A stretch of DNA of 64,000 bases from Miltochrista miniata (lineage: Eukaryota; Arthropoda; Insecta; Lepidoptera; Erebidae): assembly GCA_933228765.1 (NCBI GenBank), contig OW121755.1, positions 28,704,684-28,768,683 on the forward strand, read 5' to 3'. Under the pieces are notes generated by a model. That model did not search any database, had not been told where the DNA came from, and was given only the letters and a program-made list of their open reading frames with translations. Positions 9,483-19,353 of the stretch are shown here, in pieces. Position numbers and translations under genes: made by a program. The first letter of the stretch is position 1. Each line of letters begins with the position of its first letter.

Positions 9483-12400
9483 TTAAAGAAATTTAGTTTT
9501 GCTCCTGATGCTGCAACTATTAAAAGTGAACGCAGTCATTGGTTAAATTACTTAAGAGTTTATTTTCAAAACATTAATTCGGCTCCTGTTTTGTTTGTTA
9601 AAGATAAAGATACTAGACCTTATTTAGAATTTCTCATACATGACCAAACTTTTTCTGGATTATTAGACAGTGGTTCAACCGTTAGTATTTTGGGTTCTGA
9701 TAGTCACTTAGATTTTTTGCACTTGGGTTTTCAAATGAAACCAATTGTTGGTTCAGCTAGTACAGCTGATGGAACACCACATAGGGTCGTTGGATCTATG
9801 GTGTTGCCAATTACTTGTGATGATGTAACTAAATATTTTGAATTTTTGATAATACCTTCATTTAACTCTTCTATAATTTTGGGTTTTGACTTTTGGTTAA
9901 CTTTTAACGTTGCTGGGGACTTATGGAAAAATATAGTTTATAGACACCAAGAGAAGGTGTGGTGCACTAGTGTCGCTTCTGTTTCTGAACTTTCTCCTTC
10001 AGAGAAGTCTGAACTTGATAGGGTTATAACTCTTTTTGAAAATATTTCTTATGAAAAGAAAGGCTTAGGTCTTACTACTTTAGTTCAACATAAAATTAAT
10101 GTTATTGGTGAACCTTTTAAGCAACGATATTGGCCCCTTAGTCCAGCTAAGCAAAAGGAACTTTATGATGAAGTAGATGTTTTATTGAAAGAAAATATAA
10201 TAGAACCTTCTAAATCTCCTTGGTGTTCTCCGGTGCTGGCCGTTGATAAAAGAGACGGTGGTACTAGATTGTGTTTGGATTCTAGACGTTTAAATTCAAT
10301 TACTATTAAAGATTCTTATCCTTTGCCTTACCCTTCTAGAATTTTGGATAATCTTAGAGATGCTAAGTATATAACTACTATAGATCTTTCCAAAGCTTTT
10401 TTACAAATACCCTTAGAAAAATCTTCTAAAGAGAAGACAGCTTTTGTAGTGCCTGGTAGAGGTTTATTTCATTTTATTCGTATGCCATACGGTTTAACTA
10501 ACGCGCCCGCAGAGCTACAACGCCTAGTTGATAGATTATTTGGCCCCGAATTTGATAATGTTGCATTTTGTTACTTAGACGATTTAATTTTGGTAAATTC
10601 TGACTTTGACAGTCATATAAAATACTTGCATCAAATCTATGTCATCCTTAAGGATGCTGGTTTGACAGTTAATTTAAAGAAATGTAACTTTTGTAAGGAT
10701 AGATTACGTTATCTTGGTTATATAGTTGATAGAGATGGTCTTCATACGGATCCAGCTAAATTAGAGTCCATTAAAAACTTTCCTCGCCCTGAAACAGTTA
10801 AACAACTTAGAAGTTTCCTTGGTTTATGTTCATATTACCGTAGATTTATTGTTAAATTCGCTGATACTGCTTCGCCCTTAACTAAATTGACTGGTGGAAG
10901 TAAGAATTCTAAAAAACCTCTTGTTTGGAATGACGAGGCAGATTTAGCTTTTGATAGATTAAAACAAGTATTAATTTCTGCTCCTGTTTTGCATTGTCCT
11001 AATTTTGAAAAACCATTTTTCCTCCATTGTGATGCTAGTTCTGTTGGAATTGGTAGTGTGCTAAGTCAGGAAGATGAAAATTCTCATCAACACCCTGTAG
11101 CTTATTATTCTAGATCTCTTAGTAAATGTGAAAGAAATTATAGTACTACGGAAAGAGAATTGTTATCCATTTTAGATTCAATTGAACACTTCAGACCTTA
11201 TATTGAAGGTATGAAATTTACAGTTATCACTGATCATGCTAGCTTGACTTGGTTGCTTAAGCTCAGTAATCCTACTGGACGATTGGCACGATGGGCCGCT
11301 AGAATTTCTCAATTTACCTTTGATGTTAAATATAAAAAGGGTGCTCTTCATTTAGTACCTGATTGTTTGTCTCGAATTGAAGTTAGTTGTGTTAATGCTG
11401 CTTCTAGTAATGGTATCATATCTCCCGATGAAGATATTGAAGATCCTTGGTATAAGCGTATTTTTATTGGTTGTCAAAAGTTTCCTACTAAATATAAAAA
11501 TTACAAAGTAGAGAATCTTACCTTGTATAGATTTTGTAAAGATAAATTTGATCCTTATAATCGTTTGAATTGGAAAATAGTTATTCCTAAAGAACATATT
11601 GTTGATACAATTAGATCTAACCATGATGATCTTAATTCTGCTCATTTGGGCATTCATAAAACTATAAAGAAATTAAAACAACATTATTTTTGGAAAGGAA
11701 TGTTTAATGATGTAATGAAATACATTAACACTTGTGATGTCTGTAAGGCATATAAATCTTCAACTAATCCACCTCATGGAATTATGGTCAATCCTAAAAA
11801 GGTTGATAAACCTATGCTCATGCTTTCTATTGATATAGTGGGTCCTCTTCCCAAGACTCATTCTGGTCATCGATATATACTTTCTGTTGTAGATGTTTTC
11901 ACTAAATATTGTTGGTTATTTCCTATGATAAACGCTACTACTAATGTAATTTGTAAACTTCTGGAGAAGGAGATTTTCCTTAAATTTGGAACTCCTAAAA
12001 TATTTGTATGTGATAATGGTACTCAGTTTACTGCTAGGCAGTTTATTTCCTTTTTAAATGGTTTTAATATAAATAAAGTTTTTTATAACTCTTTGTACAC
12101 TCCTCAGAATAATCCGGTAGAGAGATATAATAAAACTGTAGAAACTTGCATAGCATGTTTTGTTAGAGATGATCATAGAACTTGGTCAAAGTTTTTACCT
12201 CATGTTCAACTGGCTTTGAACAGTAGTGTGAATCTTGCGACAGATTTCACACCCAATTTCTTAATGTTCGGTAGAGAACTTATTTTTGATGCATTCCTGC
12301 ATCGTATTAGTGCTTCAATTGATAATTTAGATCAAGTTGAAGTAGGTGATAGAAGTTTCTTTGCAACTTCACTTCATACACTTAGTGAAATATTTGTAAG

Positions 12401-12668
12401 GGTACAAAATAGTTTGTTAAAATCTTATAAACGAAATGCAAAATATTACAATATAGGCCGGCGAATCATTTCTTTTGATGTGGACGATATCGTGTGGAGA
12501 AGAAGTTTTGTGCAGTCCAATGCTCCTGCATATTTTTCTGCTAAGCTTGCACCTAAGTTTGTTAAATGTAAAGTCGTTTCTAAAGTTTCACCTAATGTTT
12601 ACCTTTTGGAGGACCTGAATAAAGGTACCACAGGTCGCTACCACGTTAAGGATATAATTAAGTATTAA
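9480..12668 (+). CDS. pol: gypsy element Pol (protease, RT, RNase H, integrase)
   Basis: Pol polyprotein, 1062 codons from ATG 9480 to TAA, although the frame is already open from 9420 and is probably entered by -1 frameshifting from gag rather than by initiation here. Domains in order: aspartic protease with LLDSGS (catalytic Asp63); reverse transcriptase with RMPYGLTNAP and YLDD at 365-368; RNase H with Asp518 (HCDASS), TERE at 557-560 and Asp585 (TDHASL); integrase with an H722-X3-H726-X25-C752-X2-C755 zinc finger and a D785-D845-E881 triad (35 residues between the last two); then a C-terminal GPY/F-like module ending RYHVKDIIKY. All catalytic residues are present and there is no internal stop, so it may be active. 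No chromodomain and no env follow. It is Ty3/gypsy by domain order; I do not assign a named lineage. Confidence 0.95.
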   Translation: MLKKFSFAPDAATIKSERSHWLNYLRVYFQNINSAPVLFVKDKDTRPYLEFLIHDQTFSGLLDSGSTVSILGSDSHLDFLHLGFQMKPIVGSASTADGTPHRVVGSMVLPITCDDVTKYFEFLIIPSFNSSIILGFDFWLTFNVAGDLWKNIVYRHQEKVWCTSVASVSELSPSEKSELDRVITLFENISYEKKGLGLTTLVQHKINVIGEPFKQRYWPLSPAKQKELYDEVDVLLKENIIEPSKSPWCSPVLAVDKRDGGTRLCLDSRRLNSITIKDSYPLPYPSRILDNLRDAKYITTIDLSKAFLQIPLEKSSKEKTAFVVPGRGLFHFIRMPYGLTNAPAELQRLVDRLFGPEFDNVAFCYLDDLILVNSDFDSHIKYLHQIYVILKDAGLTVNLKKCNFCKDRLRYLGYIVDRDGLHTDPAKLESIKNFPRPETVKQLRSFLGLCSYYRRFIVKFADTASPLTKLTGGSKNSKKPLVWNDEADLAFDRLKQVLISAPVLHCPNFEKPFFLHCDASSVGIGSVLSQEDENSHQHPVAYYSRSLSKCERNYSTTERELLSILDSIEHFRPYIEGMKFTVITDHASLTWLLKLSNPTGRLARWAARISQFTFDVKYKKGALHLVPDCLSRIEVSCVNAASSNGIISPDEDIEDPWYKRIFIGCQKFPTKYKNYKVENLTLYRFCKDKFDPYNRLNWKIVIPKEHIVDTIRSNHDDLNSAHLGIHKTIKKLKQHYFWKGMFNDVMKYINTCDVCKAYKSSTNPPHGIMVNPKKVDKPMLMLSIDIVGPLPKTHSGHRYILSVVDVFTKYCWLFPMINATTNVICKLLEKEIFLKFGTPKIFVCDNGTQFTARQFISFLNGFNINKVFYNSLYTPQNNPVERYNKTVETCIACFVRDDHRTWSKFLPHVQLALNSSVNLATDFTPNFLMFGRELIFDAFLHRISASIDNLDQVEVGDRSFFATSLHTLSEIFVRVQNSLLKSYKRNAKYYNIGRRIISFDVDDIVWRRSFVQSNAPAYFSAKLAPKFVKCKVVSKVSPNVYLLEDLNKGTTGRYHVKDIIKY

Positions 12669-13341
12669 ATTCTTTTGTTTTGATATTAGACTTCTGTCTT
12701 TGTTTTGGTATGGTGGAGGGAAATTTTGCCTTTGTTAGTGTGAAGCATGAAAGGAAATGGCAATTTGAAAGAGATGTATGATAGACTCCCTGTCAACCAT
12801 TATTCTAATCAAGATATGAATCTTTCTAAAAAGGAACTTAGGTTATACCTAATTGATTGAACTTTGATCAATTTGCCTTTTGGATTTATCAAAATTTGTC
12901 CTTTTGACTAATTGAAACAAAACTTCTCCACATGAATAACTTTCACCCACATCGAAAGATCTTATCTTATTGTTTGTTTGTTGAAACCTTAATTGGTTAT
13001 TGGAACATTATCATTCTCTACTGATACTATGGAATGATAATATTCTAACTTTGTAGATAATTATCCTTTTTTGGGATATTATTCTTGTCTTGATTTGGTA
13101 TACTTTTATTGTGTTCTTATGTTAGCCTAATGTTATCTTAGGTATGACTTTTATAGTTGCGATAGTAGGTTAGTGGAAGTAGCTGAGCTTCAGCGCTTCT
13201 GATCCCGAGACTAGGTCGTAGGGCTAACCTTCGCAAATTATTGTGTTAGGAGTTAGGACTACTTGTTCGGTAGAGTATTAGTTCCTTGTATTGATTTCTG
13301 TCTCCCAGAAGTACAGAATCTCATTTTTGGTTGTACACTTG

Positions 13342-13531
13342 TGTTCCCTAAATGGCGGCACAACTGTCATAACGATTGTAGATATGTATTTGCGTTCCCG
13401 TATGGCGGCACAAATATCGTATCATTATATTAATATGCTTTGTGTTCGGAAAGTCGGTAGGGTGGTGCCGGTCACAATAGTCATATTGTAGGGTTTGTGT
13501 TCGGAAGTTCGGTGGAGTAGGGCCGATCACA
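13342..13531 (+). repeat. Two pairs of short tandem repeats in gypsy 3' region
   Basis: A GTTCCC...ATGGCGGCACAA unit occurs at about 13342-13363 and again at about 13393-13413. A GTGTTCGGAA...TCGGT...GCCGGTCACA unit occurs at about 13442-13476 and again at about 13496-13531. Each pair is 50-55 bp apart, and each has diverged by a few bases. Confidence 0.7.
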
Positions 13532-13688
13532 TTCTTCTATTTCTTTTTGACATCAAGTTTTGTTGGAATGTTTTTAAATGTCACAGTACTATAGAGTTAC
13601 TGTTTGACAGTTGGTGGTTACAACATATACTGTACTGTACTGTGTGTACTCTACTTTAATATTGTAAGTATTCTGGAATGTAAGGAAA

Positions 13689-14219
13689 GAAGTCGGTGGC
13701 GACGGAGCTCAACCGCATCTTCAGTATATATAAAGGTAAGTTGGTAGATAAGAGTCAGTGGCCAGGTGGCTTAACTGATCTCAAAGGTTCGATAGATTAT
13801 TGGTTGGATATCTTATAGTTGATATAATTTAATATTCTAGTTGCTTTAATAAGCGGTTTCTTTTTGTTTTTTTGTAGGGAGATAGATAGGTGTTTTTGTG
13901 AAAAGAGTCTGTGGCCAGTAAGGCTTAACTGGATCTCTAAATTTGATATGACTGGTTGTCATTGATATAGTTGAACTTGATAATTAAGTTAGTTTTTGTT
14001 TAGCATTTTCTTAATTCTTTCAGACCGTTGGTTCGGGTCTGAAGGTTAATAAATACTTTTTGTATGAAGAGTCCGTAGCTAAATAGCTTATGTGATCTCT
14101 GGTGATGGGAATTAGGTTAGTTTGTGTTTATATTTGATATTCACAATTTGTGTTAGCAGAGTGTTGGTTGTGTTATAGAGTCGGTGGCCAAGAGGCTTAA
14201 CCGCACTTTAGTATATATA
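13689..14219 (+). repeat. Five covarying hairpin cassettes in gypsy 3' region
   Basis: A core close to AGAGTCGGTGGCCAAGAGGC followed by TTAACCG occurs five times: 13689, 13752, 13904, 14068 and 14178. The core folds as a 4-bp outer stem, a 1-nt bulge, a 3-bp inner stem, a loop, then TTA (TCA in copy 1) on the 3' side. Outer stems are CGGT/ACCG (copies 1 and 5) and CAGT/ACTG (copy 2). Inner stems are GCC/GGC (copies 2, 3, 5) and GCT/AGC (copy 4). Copy 3 has one outer mismatch and copy 4 has lost the outer stem. The first and last copies also share a trailing AGTATATATA. Confidence 0.65.
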
Positions 14220-14459
14220 TTGGAGCTGGTGGAGTTAGTCATAACTCGTGGTTTGTGAATTGGAATGTCTACTTTAAATTCATGTTAGAGTTCGCTCTAC
14301 ATTTTGTTTTTTCTAAATCTTATTGGAAAGATTTACTTCTTTTAAGATTTTATTTCTATTTCATTTTTGGATTAATTTCTGTCTTAGAATTATATTTTTT
14401 CTTTAGACATGATTGTTCTAAAAAGAAAGTTCCTTTCTTTTGTTCTGGTTAGGGTGTGA

Positions 14460-15605
14460 TGTAACGTGCAATTCCGTTACATGGGCACTATGTGAATAAA
14501 TAAATACATAATTTCGAATTTCGTAGTTTTGTTTATTTTTGTCGTGCATAGACACGCTAAATTTGGACTCATTTTCATTCACTGCTCTAGGCTGTATAGT
14601 GCAAGACCTAAACAGTGCGTCTCAGGCCAAATTTTAAAAAGTTTAGTTGTCAAGAAGTCAGCTGTCAAGCGAAAAGTGTTCATTCGCCGAGCTATCGTAA
14701 TGGAGTGATGTCTCCTAATTTTTAATTTGTTTTTATTTCGGCCATCCACGCGCCAAATTTACTGGATGTTGTAAGGGGATGTTCAGCCCTACATCCTGAT
14801 CACTTTATTGTATAAATTTTGGTAAGTTTTGGTAGTTTTTCGATTGACTTATGGACACATAGCGTCGTGTTCCAAACCTTCATGGATTTTGTGTTTTTTG
14901 CAGGTCTTGGAGATTATTTTGGAATATTAATTTATCTGCTTATCCGCCCAGGAGTTTCTATTGTATAATGCGGTACGTAATTTTGTTATTTTGATTGAGG
15001 TTCATCATGATTGTAACATGTGCTCCCATACTGATGCGTGTTTTGATGTTCCTTTCAGCTTATTTAGCGCCGTACCCTTGGGGGACAGTGTGTGTCCAGG
15101 AATGTGAATCCCATTGTTGGTTTCTTCTCACCGTTGTGGTCGTGGGACCCACGTGCGGAAGGAAAATCGCGTGAGGTAATCTACCGGAACGCAGCAGGTA
15201 CCTCTGTACACATAATATACCTATTATAAAGTAGCTTACCATTCTAATTACCTGACGACTAGCAGGATGTCGTGATAGTTGTCTCTGTGAAATTTCAATG
15301 GGTAGAAACCCTTATAGAATCCTTGTTAAATTTATTGCGGCTAGAACCTAAGCCTAATTCTAAGCCCTTGTTAGTTAGTAGGACTGTACTAGGATCCTTC
15401 GCTAGGAATAAAGTTTGGAACTTTCATACAGAGTTTCCATCCTGAATTCCAGCCCCAGGCTTGTGATTAGAAGTTCCGGGGCACTGCGGCTGACTATCTG
15501 GCATATTATGGTTGATGGACCTATAACCATCTGGCGCCCGAGTAAGCATCATTCATTGTCTATATACATTCATCATAGTAAACCCCTTTATTTTTTTATA
15601 TTACA
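14460..15605 (+). repeat. 3' LTR of the gypsy element
   Basis: Second copy of the 1146-bp LTR, indistinguishable from the 5' copy in my reading. It ends TTACA and is followed by the ACCC target duplication at 15606-15609. Confidence 0.95.
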
Positions 15606-15650
15606 ACCCTTGCATTATATGCATATAGGAATATTTGTTTTTGTATATTC

Positions 15651-15785
15651 TTCGGTTTCGTATCCAAACGGGACCCTATTACTGAGACTTCGAAGTCCGT
15701 TTGTCCATCTGTATCTCATGAACTAGGCAGTTATACATTTCAAAGATGTGTTTCTGGTGCCGCTGTAACAACTATAATAATCTAA
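15651..15785 (+). repeat. Partial copy of the (TCTG)n-core repeat
   Basis: GGTTTCGTATCCAAACGGGA, GACTTCGAAGTCCGTTTGTC and TGTATCTCATGAACTAGGCA match the start of the 38168 copy. The TCTG run has been lost. It lies just after the gypsy element. Confidence 0.55.
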
Positions 15786-15786
15786 A

Positions 15787-15990
15787 TCTATACTTATATT
15801 ATAAAGAGGATAGATTTGTTTTTTTGTTTGTTTGTTTGTAACGAATAGGCTCCGGAACTACTGAACCGATTTGAAAAATCTTTCACTGTTGGGAAGCTAC
15901 ACTCTTTGCAGTGAACATAGGCTATATTTTATTCCCGTATTCACACGGGAACAGGAACTACTCGGGTAAAACCGCGTGACGTCCGCTAGT
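15787..15990 (+). mobile_element. Short Helitron-like repeat, first of a tandem pair
   Basis: Starts TCTATACTTATATTATAAAG and ends CGTCCGCTAGT, with the sub-terminal arms CGGG and CCGC of the usual 3' hairpin only partly preserved. Immediately followed by the second copy. Confidence 0.75.
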
Positions 15991-16446
15991 CTATACAAAT
16001 ATTATATGCCTCTGTGGCGCAGTCGGTAGTGATACCGCCTGCGGCGATGGAGGTCGTGGGTTCGATTCCCACCGGAGACAAATATTTGTGTGACCCATAA
16101 ATGTTTGTCTTAAGAGTCTGGGTGTTTCTATGTATAATATGTATGTATTTAAAAGTATATAAGTATTAATATCCGTGGTTTGATACCCATAACACAAGCA
16201 GGTTATTCCTAGCTTACTTTGGGATCAGAAAGCGTTGTGTGAAAAGTCCGTGAATATTTCTAAAGAGGAAAGATTTGTTTTTTTGTTTGTTTGTAACAAA
16301 TAGGCTCCGGAACTACTGGACCGATTTAAAAAATTCTTTCACTGTTGGAAAGCTGCACTCTTTGCGGTGAACATAGTTTATATTTTATTCCCGTATTCCT
16401 ACGGGAACGGGAACTACGCGGGTGAAACCGCGTGACGTCCGCTAGT
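15989..16446 (+). mobile_element. Second tandem Helitron-like repeat, split by a SINE
   Basis: The 5' end TCTATACAAATATT (overlapping the CTAGT of the first copy by two bases at most) is separated from the body (from about 16259, TAAAGAGGAAAGATTTG) by a tRNA-derived SINE. The body ends with the hairpin GCGGGTGAAACCGC and CTAGT at 16446. Confidence 0.65.
16004..16258 (+). mobile_element. tRNA-derived SINE
   Basis: Head at about 16007-16080 is tRNA-like, with a Pol III A box TGGCGCAGTCGG and a B box GGTTCGATTCC. The body is AT-rich, with GTATGTATTTAAAAG. AATATT on both sides (15998-16003 and 16253-16258) is a candidate target duplication inside the disrupted Helitron. The acceptor stem is not convincing, so this is not called a tRNA gene. 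Confidence 0.75.
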
Positions 16447-16727
16447 ACTAGATAAAGAATGAATAAGGTTACTCCCATACCTACAACGTAATCTTTTGGC
16501 GTTTTTTTTTGTTGCGAAATCCTCATCAGTGTGCCAGTCCAACTTCAACTTGGCCGTTTTTTACAGTTCCGTATCCAAAGGATAAAATGAGACGAGGAGA
16601 GAATAACTTGATGACATGAAGTTAGTTTTGCCTTTTGAAAATGCGAAGAGGCGAAAGCGGTCAGGTGTAGAGTAAATAAATGCTGTGGAACAGTTAGTAC
16701 AAGTGGTGGGTATTCAATATGCGCTGC

Positions 16728-16766
16728 AGGTTCCACCAAGTGCCATCAACCAACAGTATAAACAAT
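16728..16766 (+). repeat. 39-bp block shared with 35451-35489
   Basis: AGGTTCCACCAAGTGCCATC and CAACAGTATAAA recur with two substitutions at 35451-35489. A second shared piece (TTTTGCCTTTTGAAAATGC, about 16628) lies directly upstream in the other copy, so the two loci hold the same low-copy repeat with a length difference of about 80 bp. Confidence 0.6.
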
Positions 16767-17484
16767 CTGTAATAACGCGACCCTATCTCATGCACCACTG
16801 CAATCGCTAGGCATTTGAAATTAACGAATACTAAAAACAGAAAAAAAATTAAGGAGGGCTCCCATACAGGTATATTTTTCAGTTTTATTTGTACAGTACC
16901 GTACCATTACACAGTACAGTAAAGTATCAAAAAATAAAAACTATGAAGGAGAGGGTCAGCAGATTCTTACTTTTTCATTCAACCTGGCAAAAATCGTCAC
17001 AGGTAAAAAAATAAATTGAAGTTCTTCTCAAATTTATTATTTTCTATCCTTATACTTTTGACATATCATTTGTAATGACGTATTCAAGGCCTGCACAAAA
17101 AACCAGCTTGTTGGGAATTAATGCAAACTGGAATGTCTATTTTGACTGGACTAATATTATGAAAATGAATTTCATTACATGTTAGTGATAAAAACTGCAT
17201 CAAAATCAATTACGTAGTTGCTCACGAGTAGAAAATCTAAGAGGTTTATCTAAACAGGGCGAAAAAAATAGTTATGTAAACTTGTACTTCTGTCAATGAT
17301 TTCAATTGCGTAGTGAACGGGCTAACGCGCGAAAACGTTTCCGACACACGGAGCGTCCCGAACATCTTGCGTCTGCTTCACCCCCTCCGAATCGCTGGTG
17401 ACACAATTGCACTTCGCCTTAAAAGGCAGGCTGCAATGAAGAGTTGATATTGCGGTGACCTTCGTAATACTCGTTTTTTGGTTC

Positions 17485-17519
17485 AGTAGATAGAAGAGCG
17501 CACCCCTCTTCTATCTACT
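17485..17519. repeat. Perfect 14-bp hairpin
   Basis: AGTAGATAGAAGAG and CTCTTCTATCTACT around a 7-nt loop. No poly-T terminator context and no nearby RNA gene. Confidence 0.8.
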
Positions 17520-17945
17520 TGTTAGAAAAACTTTATCTATCAGAAACTAAGCAGTTAACCGAACTAGACAGTCTCCTTGCGAACACTTAGGACAGATAAC
17601 TGCTACAATTAAGGAAACAATTAATATGGATACATTACATACTTCTTAATTATCACACTAATGAGCAAATTAATATAATCATTTCCTGCTTTTGTTCTAC
17701 ATTAAACATAAATATACTCTTTGTATAACACCAATACTACTCATATATTTTTATGAATATTTATAAACTTCCCTATCCATCTGACTGCAGAACCATTATG
17801 TTCACAAACAAGTAAATCATAACTTCCAAGACTTTATCACCGTAGTTCTTTTTTCAGTTGTACAGTTCTCTTTTATTTTCCTGAATAAATGAATACGTTA
17901 GTTGGTACAGTACAAATAACAAAACTAAGTGCTTAAATATTTATT

Positions 17946-18150
17946 ACTAGCGGACGTCACGCGGTTTCACCCGCGTAGTTCCCGTTCCTGTGGGAATACG
18001 GGAATAAAATATAGCCTATGTTCGACGCAAAGAGTGTAGCTTTCCAACAGTGAAAGAATTTTTCAAATCGGTCCAGTAGTTCCGGAGCCTATTCGTTACA
18101 AACAAACAAACAAAAAAACAAATGTTTCCTCTTTATAATATTAGTATAGA
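17946..18150 (-). mobile_element. Short Helitron-like repeat
   Basis: Minus-strand copy with TCTATACTAATATTATAAAG at the right end and the 3' hairpin GCGGGTGAAACCGC plus CTAGT at the left end. This is the best-preserved copy. Confidence 0.8.
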
Positions 18151-18236
18151 TTATGGGGCATGCATATTTTGTTGCCTGAAGTTTCGATCAGGGCCTCAGT
18201 TATGCTATTGTATTTTAGCACAAGTAACTGTCACTG

Positions 18237-19353
18237 TAAAAAATTTTTTCAATAAAAAATAAAACCGACTTCATACAAATCCTGAATAATAAAATTTACT
18301 TAGCACAAAGTAATATGTATTTTGATTTATCTGATTTAATTCAATATCATATTGAAGTCGGCGCCAAGTAATCCCATAGGTTTATGTAGGTATTATTCAT
18401 GGCACTAACTTCAATACTATATTGAATAAAATCTGATAAATCAAAATACATATGTATTACTTTGTGCTAAGTAAATTTTATTATTCAGGATTTGTATGAA
18501 GTCGGTTTTATTTTTTACTGAAAATTTTTTTTTCATTATTTTAAGTGACGGTTGAACCGAAAAATATATCTATCTAGGTAAAAGTTTTCATCAATACAAA
18601 TCAATCACGCCCAAAACAAGGTAGCTGCTGTAAATCGTTAAGGATTTCCCTCGACTGTCTTTCGGTTCCATAATCAGATCGACTCCAGACATTCATTAAA
18701 TTGTAGTACATTAAAGTACTGAATTAAAAAGTTAACAAACGCACTGGCTGTCCCTACAATTTTCGGTGGTTGCCCTCGATTTATCCTGGATCCCATCATC
18801 AGATCCTGATCTGGTTAAAATAGGACCACCTCAGAAGTAAACCCTATTCAAGAAAGAAAACAGTTTAAATCAGTCTGTAATTGACGGAAATATCGGTGAA
18901 CATAGGTACATAAAACATTGAGAACTTCCTTTTTTTAAAAGGCGGATCTATCAATCTAAGTGTAAAGTTCTCATCAATACAAATCAATCAAGCCCAAACA
19001 CAAGGTAACTGCTGTAAATTGTTAAGGAATGCCCTTGACTGTCTTTCGACTCTATCATCAGGTTGACTCCAGACCTTCATTCAAGTGTATAACATTAAAG
19101 CACTTAATTAAAAAGTTAACAAGTGCACTAGTTGTCCCTACAATTTTAGGTGGTTGCCCTCGTTTTCTCCTGGATCCCATCATCAGATCCTGACCTGGTG
19201 AAAATGGGACCACCTCAGAAGTAAACCCTATTCAACAAAAAAAGAAATTTTGAAATCCGTCTACAATTGACGGAAATATCGCTTAACATACATAAAAAAA
19301 AATACATACAGACGAATTGAGAACCTCCTCCTTTTTTTGAAGTCGGTTAAAAA
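18237..19353 (+). mobile_element. Palindrome-headed composite repeat, copy B
   Basis: Palindrome with arms about 18237-18365 and 18401-18531 and a 35-bp spacer, then two diverged tandem modules with a period of 383 bp (shared block TCAATACAAATCAATC at 18591 and 18974). It ends TGAAGTCGGTTAAAAA. GAAGTCGG or its complement marks the outer end of each arm, the inner end of the left arm and the 3' end; GGCGG marks the module junction. No coding capacity. Confidence 0.8.

Larger units (their letters stand above)
12669..14459 (+). other. gypsy element long 3' untranslated region
   Basis: 1.8 kb between pol and the 3' LTR without a credible env or other ORF. It contains two pairs of short tandem repeats (13342-13531) and five hairpin cassettes (13689-14219), described separately. 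Confidence 0.8.
6372..15605 (+). mobile_element. Complete Ty3/gypsy LTR retrotransposon (9234 bp)
   Basis: Full-length Metaviridae-type LTR element inserted in the upstream nemo intron. It has two 1146-bp LTRs with TG...CA ends, a 973-bp leader, gag, pol with the order PR-RT-RH-IN, a 1.8-kb non-coding 3' region and no env. It is flanked by a 4-bp target duplication ACCC (6368-6371 and 15606-15609). The LTRs start and end at a constant offset of 8088 bp, so there is no net indel, and I saw no substitution between them; with both ORFs open this suggests a very recent insertion, possibly still competent. A canonical TGG-starting primer binding site is not evident directly after the 5' LTR (next bases ATTGTCGCCAGCGACC). 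The polypurine tract before the 3' LTR is weak (AGGGTGTGA). The absence of env makes it a retrotransposon rather than an errantivirus. Confidence 0.96.
16447..17945. other. Intron with scraps of repeats
   Basis: Contains CAACTTGGCCG and GTTCCGTATCCAAAGG scraps of the (TCTG)n-core family (16540-16580), AGGGCTCCCATAC (16855), the shared 39-bp block and the hairpin at 17485. The rest is unassigned. Confidence 0.45.

Noticed and set aside
11352..11657. 101-residue minus-strand ORF inside pol
   Set aside because: Shadow of the pol reading frame; the plus-strand frame has all domain motifs.
13674..13695. TGGAATGTAAGGAAAGAAGT resembles the start of miR-1
   Set aside because: Mature sequence diverges after the first bases, there is no precursor hairpin, and it lies in the 3' region of the gypsy element.
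12669..14459. Possible env gene between pol and 3' LTR
   Set aside because: Open frames are short, with no signal peptide, furin site or fusion-protein resemblance; the region is made of degenerate repeats.
17485..17519. Hairpin as a transcription terminator
   Set aside because: Rho-independent terminators do not apply in an animal intron, and there is no U-run or adjacent Pol III gene.
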